From Firmicutes bacterium UBA995 (lineage in GTDB: Bacteria > Bacillota > Sulfobacillia > UBA995), in contig DBBB01000025.1 of the NCBI GenBank assembly GCA_002291985.1, positions 1 to 9,058 of the forward strand: 9,058 nucleotides of DNA. The letters run 5' to 3'. The notes under the pieces were generated by a model. That model worked only from the letters and a program-made list of their open reading frames with translations. It was not told where the DNA came from and did not search any database. Each line of letters begins with the position of its first letter. Position 1 is the first letter of the stretch. Position numbers and translations under genes: made by a program. This document shows positions 4,852-9,058 of this stretch, in pieces.

Positions 4852-6021
4852 GTGGATGATCTTCGGGGGAAGTTCAACGCGCTGGTCGGCGAACTTGCCA
4901 CCCGCTTTCTCGAGCGGGATGGCGTCCTGCGCGGCGTAGTGCTGGCGCTTGTGTCCCGCCAGCACCTGCTTCTGCTCGGCCCGCCGGGCACGGCCAAGTC
5001 CGAGCTTGCCCGGGCGGTTACCGCCGCCATTGGCGGCGCCCGCCTGTACCAGGTCGTCCTGACCCGGTTCACGGTCCCCGAAGAGCTTTTCGGGCCTGTG
5101 AGCCTGCCGGCGCTGGAACAGGGCCGGTACGAGAGGATCGTGACCGGGCGCCTGCCAGATGCTGAGTTGGTCTTTGTGGACGAATGGTCCAAAGCCAGCC
5201 CGGCCGTTCTGAACAGCCTACTCTCGATCTTGAACGAGCGGCTGTTCTCAAACGACGGCCAGCTCCAGTCCGTCCCGCTTTGGACGGCGTTCCTCGCCTC
5301 GACCGAACTTCCCGACGGCGAGGAAGCGCGCGAGCTGGCGGCGGTGGTCGACCGTGTACCCTTGCGGTACACGGCTGGCTACCTTCGGGAGGACGCCAGC
5401 TTCTGCCGGCTCATGCAGCGCCCCCTGGAAGAAACTCCTCCGGGGCCGCTGCTGGCTATGGACGATCTCCGGCAAGCCCGTGAGGAATCCTCGCGGGTTG
5501 ACGTGCCGCAGGCGGTGGCCGACGCCCTGGCGCTTCTCCGCCGGGAACTTCGGTCCGAAGGTCTCGTGCCTTCCGACCGCCGTTGGCGGTGGTCGGTGGA
5601 GATCCTGCGGGCCGCCGCCTGGCTGGCCGGCGCTGCCGCCATCGATCTCGAGCGCGACGGCGACGTCCTTATCGACGCCCTGTGGGACACTCCCGAGCAG
5701 CGCCCCGCGCTCGCGGGAGTCGTCCGGCGGGTCGCCGACCCCTTGCGGGAGCGGCTCGTCCAGGCAGTCGAAGAAGCCGAAGAGGCGGCGCTTCCCGCCC
5801 TTGAGGCGCACACAGCCGCCGCTTCCGGCGACGCGGACGCCCGCACGAAAGCCTCCAAGCTTGCCGTGGAAGCGCACGCAAAGCTGCGGCGTCTCCAGGC
5901 GAGCCTCGATGGGCTGCAAGTGCCCGGCTCGATGGAGCCGCAGCGGGCGTCGTCGCAGGCGCGCTGTAACGAGCTGTTGCAGCGTTTGCTCGCCGACGTC
6001 TTGGGGGTGAAACCGTCGTGA
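4852..6021 (+). CDS. MoxR/RavA-type AAA+ ATPase
   Basis: This 389-aa AAA+ ATPase belongs to the MoxR family. The start is the GTG at 4852, 8 bases after GGAGGGGG; the ATG at 4850 is out of frame, and longer frames lack an SD. Walker A is GPPGTAKS (43-50). TRFTVPEELFGPVS (71-84), GRYERIVTGRLPDAELVFVDE with the Walker B DE at 110-111, and LNSLLSILNER (120-130) match the RavA subgroup closely. The sensor-1 segment reads LASTELPD (148-155), with Thr where RavA has Asn. VVDRVPLRY (165-173) is the usual VxDRxxLR segment. The C-terminal third is helical and Ala/Glu-rich. RavA-type ATPases form hexamers that remodel or load cofactors into client complexes together with a VWA partner, here the next gene, which overlaps by 4 bases (GTGA). 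Confidence 0.93.
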   Translation: MDDLRGKFNALVGELATRFLERDGVLRGVVLALVSRQHLLLLGPPGTAKSELARAVTAAIGGARLYQVVLTRFTVPEELFGPVSLPALEQGRYERIVTGRLPDAELVFVDEWSKASPAVLNSLLSILNERLFSNDGQLQSVPLWTAFLASTELPDGEEARELAAVVDRVPLRYTAGYLREDASFCRLMQRPLEETPPGPLLAMDDLRQAREESSRVDVPQAVADALALLRRELRSEGLVPSDRRWRWSVEILRAAAWLAGAAAIDLERDGDVLIDALWDTPEQRPALAGVVRRVADPLRERLVQAVEEAEEAALPALEAHTAAASGDADARTKASKLAVEAHAKLRRLQASLDGLQVPGSMEPQRASSQARCNELLQRLLADVLGVKPS

Positions 6022-7550
6022 GACGGCGCATTTACCCCCTGGGGATAGTGGCGACGGACGGTTTTGACCGTCGCCTGTTCCGGGATACTACCGAGGCCAG
6101 CCCCGAGCTGGCCTCGGTAGTCGACTCCTCCCAGGCGTTCTTGGGCGACCCCTCCGGGGGGATTTTCGTCCAGGACGCCTGGGCGGACTGTTTCAAGTTC
6201 CTCCCGGAAGACGTCGCTTCGCCCGGCCCCGGCCTTGCCGCGGTAGCCGCGCTGCTTTCCGAGCTGCGCCGCTATCCCGAATGGGCCGAGTTGCAGGCAG
6301 CTTCCGCCCTGGACGAGTGGGCGGCAGCTATGGGGACCGTCGGCCTTGTGCCGCGCGTCCTCGCCGCGCTGCCGGAGGAAGTGCACAAGACCTCGCAGCA
6401 GGCCTCCGAAGCCGCCGAGAACGCGCGGCAAGCCGCCGGCCAAGCCGAGAGTTTGGCCGGTCTGCTCGGCGAAAACCTGCCCGACGAGGCCCGGCAGGCT
6501 TTGCAGCAACAGCTTGGCGCTGCCGAGCAGCAAGCATCGGCAGCCGCCCAGGCGGCGGCTGACGCGGACGCTGCGGCGGTCGAGGCCCTGCAGCAATCGC
6601 TGCGCCAGCCTGGCCGCGGGGTGCGTATGGGTCTCCGCCAGGCCGTATCCGATGCGGCCGAGGACTCCCGTACGCTTGCCGGTTGGGGTCTGGCCCCCGG
6701 TCCGGGGAAGCACGACCCCCAGGCGGCCCGGGCAGGTATTGCCGTAGCCGCCCGGCTCGTTTTCGACCGCCAATTGCGGATCGCGATAAAGCAGGCCGGC
6801 CGGGTCTTCCGGCTGGCTCTGTCGAAACGGCGGACGACCTTGCACTCAAGTGCCGGGGAGATCTACTCCCTGGAACTTGGTAGCCAGCTCGACCGGGTTC
6901 TCCCGGCCGAGTTGGCGCTGTTGCGCCAGCCCGTTCTGCGGCGGGAGTTCCGGCGCCGGTTTGCCGAGGGATCGCTTCTGCAGTACGCTGTGCGGGAGCG
7001 CCAGACCCTAGGCGCGGGACCGGTGGTAATCTGCGTCGACACCAGCGGGTCCATGGATGACCCTGCTCCCGGCGGCCTGTCGCGGCTTGCCTGGGCGAAG
7101 GCTCTCGGCCTTGGCATCGCCCTGCTTTGCGGGCGCGACCGCCGGGCGTGGCACGGCCTGCTGTTTGGTGCGCAAAAGGACGCGCTCCGGGAGTACTGCT
7201 GGCCCCGGGGGGTAGACCCCGGCCAGGTGCAAGACTTCATGTCCTTCGCGTACCGCGGCGGCACCGACTTCGAGGTGCCCCTGAAGCGAGCCCGCGAAGT
7301 TATCGAAGCCGCGCCCGCTTTCTGTCGGGCGGACATCCTGTTTGTGACCGACGGGGAGTGCCGCGTGCCGGCGGGCTTCCTTCAGGAGTTTCAGGCCTGG
7401 AAGGAAGCGGCCAGCGTCTCCGTATTCGCCTTCGGTGTGGGTTTCGGCACCGGCGGTATGGCGGCGTTCGCGGACAGGCTGTGGCACGTGACCGGCTCTG
7501 ACCAGCGGCCCCTGGAAGAGTTTTGCGAGGCGCTGGCCGGCAGCAGGTGA
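6018..7550 (+). CDS. ViaA-like VWA-domain protein
   Basis: This 510-aa protein starts at the GTG at 6018 inside the MoxR stop (GTGA overlap), so it is translationally coupled. The N-terminal part (1-110) is globular and unrecognised. Residues about 115-195 form a long Ala/Gln/Glu-rich coiled-coil-like helix. A basic helical region follows, then a VWA domain from about 335 to 500. The metal-ion site is complete: D-T-S-G-S (341-345), Thr in GGTDF (416) and Asp in VTDGE (445). This C-terminal VWA placement after a helical region matches ViaA, the partner of RavA. It should bind Mg or Mn and bridge the ATPase to a client. A perfect 15-bp hairpin lies within codons 24-35. A UUCG terminator follows the stop by 10 bases, closing the operon. 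Confidence 0.92.
   Translation: MRRRIYPLGIVATDGFDRRLFRDTTEASPELASVVDSSQAFLGDPSGGIFVQDAWADCFKFLPEDVASPGPGLAAVAALLSELRRYPEWAELQAASALDEWAAAMGTVGLVPRVLAALPEEVHKTSQQASEAAENARQAAGQAESLAGLLGENLPDEARQALQQQLGAAEQQASAAAQAAADADAAAVEALQQSLRQPGRGVRMGLRQAVSDAAEDSRTLAGWGLAPGPGKHDPQAARAGIAVAARLVFDRQLRIAIKQAGRVFRLALSKRRTTLHSSAGEIYSLELGSQLDRVLPAELALLRQPVLRREFRRRFAEGSLLQYAVRERQTLGAGPVVICVDTSGSMDDPAPGGLSRLAWAKALGLGIALLCGRDRRAWHGLLFGAQKDALREYCWPRGVDPGQVQDFMSFAYRGGTDFEVPLKRAREVIEAAPAFCRADILFVTDGECRVPAGFLQEFQAWKEAASVSVFAFGVGFGTGGMAAFADRLWHVTGSDQRPLEEFCEALAGSR
6087..6121 (+). repeat. Perfect 15-bp hairpin inside the VWA gene
   Basis: ACTACCGAGGCCAGC (6087-6101) is the exact inverted repeat of 6107-6121, with a CCCGA loop. 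It begins about 70 bases after the start codon and encodes part of TEASPELASVV. No U tract follows. A stem this long and perfect in a coding region could slow ribosomes, reduce read-through from the MoxR cistron or bind a protein. Confidence 0.7.
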
Positions 7551-7560
7551 GTACTGGGAG

Positions 7561-7588
7561 GGGGCGGGGCTTCGGTCTCGCCCCTTTT
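7561..7588 (+). terminator. Rho-independent terminator with UUCG loop
   Basis: GGGGCGGGGC (7561-7570) pairs with GTCTCGCCCC (7575-7584), 10 bp with two G-U pairs, capped by a UUCG tetraloop. TTTTCCTCTTCT follows. The stem starts 10 bases after the TGA of the VWA gene. This is the clearest terminator in the window and ends the MoxR-VWA operon. Confidence 0.8.
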
Positions 7589-7630
7589 CCTCTTCTCGTG
7601 TCCTCGACCGTTTTGTGGGTGGTTGTCGTG

Positions 7631-7673
7631 CGCCCCGTCTTTTGTTCCGGGGCGGTGTTCTCCGTAAGGAGGT
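7631..7673 (+). promoter_or_regulatory. Tandem leader hairpins with SD in the second
   Basis: CGCCCCG (7631-7637) pairs with CGGGGCG (7648-7654) around a T-rich loop. Then CTCC (7660-7663), a GUAA tetraloop (GNRA type) and GGAG (7668-7671) make a second stem that contains the SD AAGGAGGTG. The SD is 5 bases before the TTG at 7678. No promoter boxes are evident between the terminator at 7588 and here. Confidence 0.5.
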
Positions 7674-7677
7674 GTTC

Positions 7678-8097
7678 TTGGGTTGTCCGTTTCACGCGGT
7701 CTGTACGTTTTTGTTTGTGGGGGCATTGGCCCTGGGCCTGATCACCATTGCGTTCGCAATGGCGGCCGAGTGGAGATCCGCTGGCTGGCGGCTGTGTAGC
7801 CAGCAGCCGGTCGAGCCCGCCATCGTCAGCGCCTCCCGGCCCCTCTCGGATCCGGTCGGCGGCACCCCGCAGGCGTGCGCGGTTGCTCTTGACACGGGGG
7901 CGCCATCCAGGGCGTGCGTGTCGATGTCTGGTTTACGGTGGCCCCGGAACCGGTGTCTTCTTGCGGCAGGGCAAAGTCTCTGCCGGGTTAGTCGTCCGGC
8001 GCCGTCCCTTTCGGCGTCGGGAGAGGAGCGCGGCTTATGCAGTTCAATCTGCCCCGACCGGTTTTTGCGCATGCCTTGGCCGCGGTTGGCCGGGTAA
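7678..8097 (+). CDS. Small single-pass membrane protein, possibly frameshifted
   Basis: The TTG at 7678 has an excellent SD (AGGAGGTG, 5-base spacing). As read, the frame gives 139 aa and overlaps dnaN by 61 bases, which is unusual here. Residues about 7-30 (VCTFLFVGALALGLITIAFA and flanks) form one membrane helix after a 6-residue lead, followed by EWRSAGWR. The first 70 or so residues look protein-like; beyond ALDTG the frame becomes Arg/Ser/Cys-rich and unconvincing. The -1 frame from that point reads GVRVDVWFTVAPEPVSS and stops at 7991, before the dnaN SD, giving about 104 aa. A GGGGG run at 7896-7900 is the likely joint. The gene could be broken, slip programmed at the G run, or carry a one-base assembly loss. 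I do not recognise a family. Confidence 0.5.
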   Translation: MGCPFHAVCTFLFVGALALGLITIAFAMAAEWRSAGWRLCSQQPVEPAIVSASRPLSDPVGGTPQACAVALDTGAPSRACVSMSGLRWPRNRCLLAAGQSLCRVSRPAPSLSASGEERGLCSSICPDRFLRMPWPRLAG

Positions 8098-9058
8098 TCT
8101 CTGACCACGCCCACCAGCCCGTTCTGACCGGCGTTCGCCTGGAAGCCGGCGAAGGGAAACTGCGCTTGCTGGGTAGCGACAACTACGAGACCTGGATGTG
8201 CTTGTCAGTCCCGGTCACCGCTATGTCTGCGGGTTCGGTGGTGGTGCCAGCCCGCCATCTGACGGCACTTGTGAGTCGGATCCCCGCGGAGCACCTGACC
8301 GCTGCCACCGATCCCGGTAAGCGAAGCCTCAATCTTTCCTGGAGCACGGGGAGGCTTGGCGTACAGGGCTTTGACCCCGCCGACTTCCCTTGCGTTCCGG
8401 ACGTGGCTCCGACGTGCAGCTTCGAGGTGGACCGCGGGTCGTTCCGCCGGCTCGTGCGGCAGACGCTCTTCGTCCTGCCCTCCAAAGCGCACCACGGGGT
8501 GCTCACTGGGGCTCTGCTCACCCGCGAAGACGGCTACCTGGCGATGGTGGCCACCGACGGCCATCGCCTCGCTGTCGCCCGGATCCCCGTTCCGGACGGG
8601 TTGGCGGACGGTTGTCAGGCCGTCATTCCCGGCAAGGCGTTGGGTCTAGTGGCCAGGCTGCTCGACGGCGATGGGCCTCCGGTGAAGGTGGATCTCGGCC
8701 AAAGCCTCGCCTGCTTCCAGAGCGATGGCCTGACGGTTGTCACCCGGTTGTTGGGGGGACAGTTCCCGTCGTACCGCCGGGTCATACCGGGTGATGCCCT
8801 GACCACGCTGAAGGTGGAAAGAAAAGCCTTCGAGAACGTCTGTGCGCTGGCCCTGGCCATCCTGCGGGACTCGGGCCGGGCCATGCAATTGGACTTGGCC
8901 GACGCCCAAAAAGGGACGGTACGGGTCCGGGCCGACGTTGTGGAGCGCGGCAGCTCCGAGGAGGAGCTTGCGGCTGCTCAGGTAGACGGCGCTCCCCTGA
9001 AGATTGCGTTCAACCCCCGCTATCTGCTCGAGGCTTTGGGGCGTGTACGATCTTCGTA
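8037..9058 (+). CDS. dnaN: DNA polymerase III beta sliding clamp (partial, runs off the window)
   Basis: The beta clamp is a ring-shaped dimer that tethers DNA polymerase to DNA. The ATG at 8037 has an AGGAG SD (8024-8028) with 8-base spacing. About 340 residues are visible; by comparison with the E. coli clamp, some 45 at the C-terminus, including the end of the partner-binding pocket, lie beyond 9058. Family landmarks are TDGHRLAVARIPVP from 173, FPSYRRVIP from 243 and FNPRYLLEAL near the end. The first domain is divergent: LRLLGSDNYETWM replaces the common LxLTATDLEIGI pattern. There is no dnaA or recF next to it, only a small membrane-protein gene and a terminated MoxR-VWA operon. This fits a second clamp carried by a plasmid, integrative element or phage-derived region; that origin is inference. 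Confidence 0.93.
   Translation, partial: MQFNLPRPVFAHALAAVGRVISDHAHQPVLTGVRLEAGEGKLRLLGSDNYETWMCLSVPVTAMSAGSVVVPARHLTALVSRIPAEHLTAATDPGKRSLNLSWSTGRLGVQGFDPADFPCVPDVAPTCSFEVDRGSFRRLVRQTLFVLPSKAHHGVLTGALLTREDGYLAMVATDGHRLAVARIPVPDGLADGCQAVIPGKALGLVARLLDGDGPPVKVDLGQSLACFQSDGLTVVTRLLGGQFPSYRRVIPGDALTTLKVERKAFENVCALALAILRDSGRAMQLDLADAQKGTVRVRADVVERGSSEEELAAAQVDGAPLKIAFNPRYLLEALGRVRSS

Noticed and set aside
4850..4939. ATG at 4850 as the start of the MoxR gene
   Set aside because: It is out of frame and opens only a 29-codon peptide; the overlapping GTG at 4852 is in frame with the AAA+ domain and well spaced from the SD.
5379..6845. Long antisense frame (488 codons) on the - strand
   Set aside because: It lies wholly opposite the MoxR and VWA genes, has no SD, and shows the Arg/Ser/Gly/Pro-rich composition typical of GC-rich shadow frames.
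7889..7917. TTGACA resembling a -35 box before dnaN
   Set aside because: No -10-like sequence lies 16-18 bases downstream (GCGTGC is there instead), and it falls inside the membrane-protein frame.

Overview
This 9,058-base window is very GC-rich, with frequent GTG and TTG starts and long purine-rich Shine-Dalgarno (SD) sites. That style fits a high-GC, Gram-positive-like bacterium, possibly a thermophilic clostridial lineage, but the assignment is inference. All supported genes lie on the + strand. There are no rRNA or tRNA genes, no CRISPR array and no transposase.

Left part (1-2419): a winged-helix protein that resembles plasmid 'replication-relaxation' proteins (23-787) is followed by a gene-poor stretch. 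This stretch holds an unrecognised 173-aa protein (1106-1627), a 25-aa hydrophobic peptide (1749-1826) and an 85-aa protein (1902-2159). The spaces between them are packed with inverted repeats. These include a 16-bp inverted repeat (970-1041), two related hairpins on either side of the 25-aa gene, one of which overlaps a four-tract G-quadruplex motif, and a run of three hairpins (2182-2309) whose last looks like a terminator.

Middle (2420-3785): a GGDEF-domain gene (2420-2971) appears to lose its frame at the window's longest A run. The normal C-terminal part of a GGDEF domain seems to continue in the -1 frame, which also encodes a cysteine-rich protein (2968-3651). The two genes overlap by ATGA. 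The 3' end carries three consecutive perfect hairpins, the last of which is a probable terminator.

Right-centre (3786-7588): one operon encodes a conserved-looking hypothetical protein (3786-4733), a MoxR/RavA-type AAA+ ATPase (4852-6021) and a ViaA-like VWA protein (6018-7550). The last two overlap by GTGA. The operon ends at a clear UUCG-loop terminator (7561-7588). The pair probably acts as an ATP-driven chaperone or remodelling machine, with the VWA protein as metal-dependent adaptor. The upstream gene may be a third component or the client.

Right end (7589-9058): a short membrane protein, possibly frameshifted, precedes a divergent DNA polymerase III beta clamp gene (dnaN) cut off by the window edge. 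An apparently extra clamp among unknown genes, with a replication-relaxation-like protein upstream, suggests a plasmid, integrative element or prophage-like region rather than the chromosomal dnaA-dnaN locus.

A recurring theme is that most gene starts have their SD inside or directly against a small CUCC...GGAG-type hairpin, often with an alternative upstream stem that would free it.
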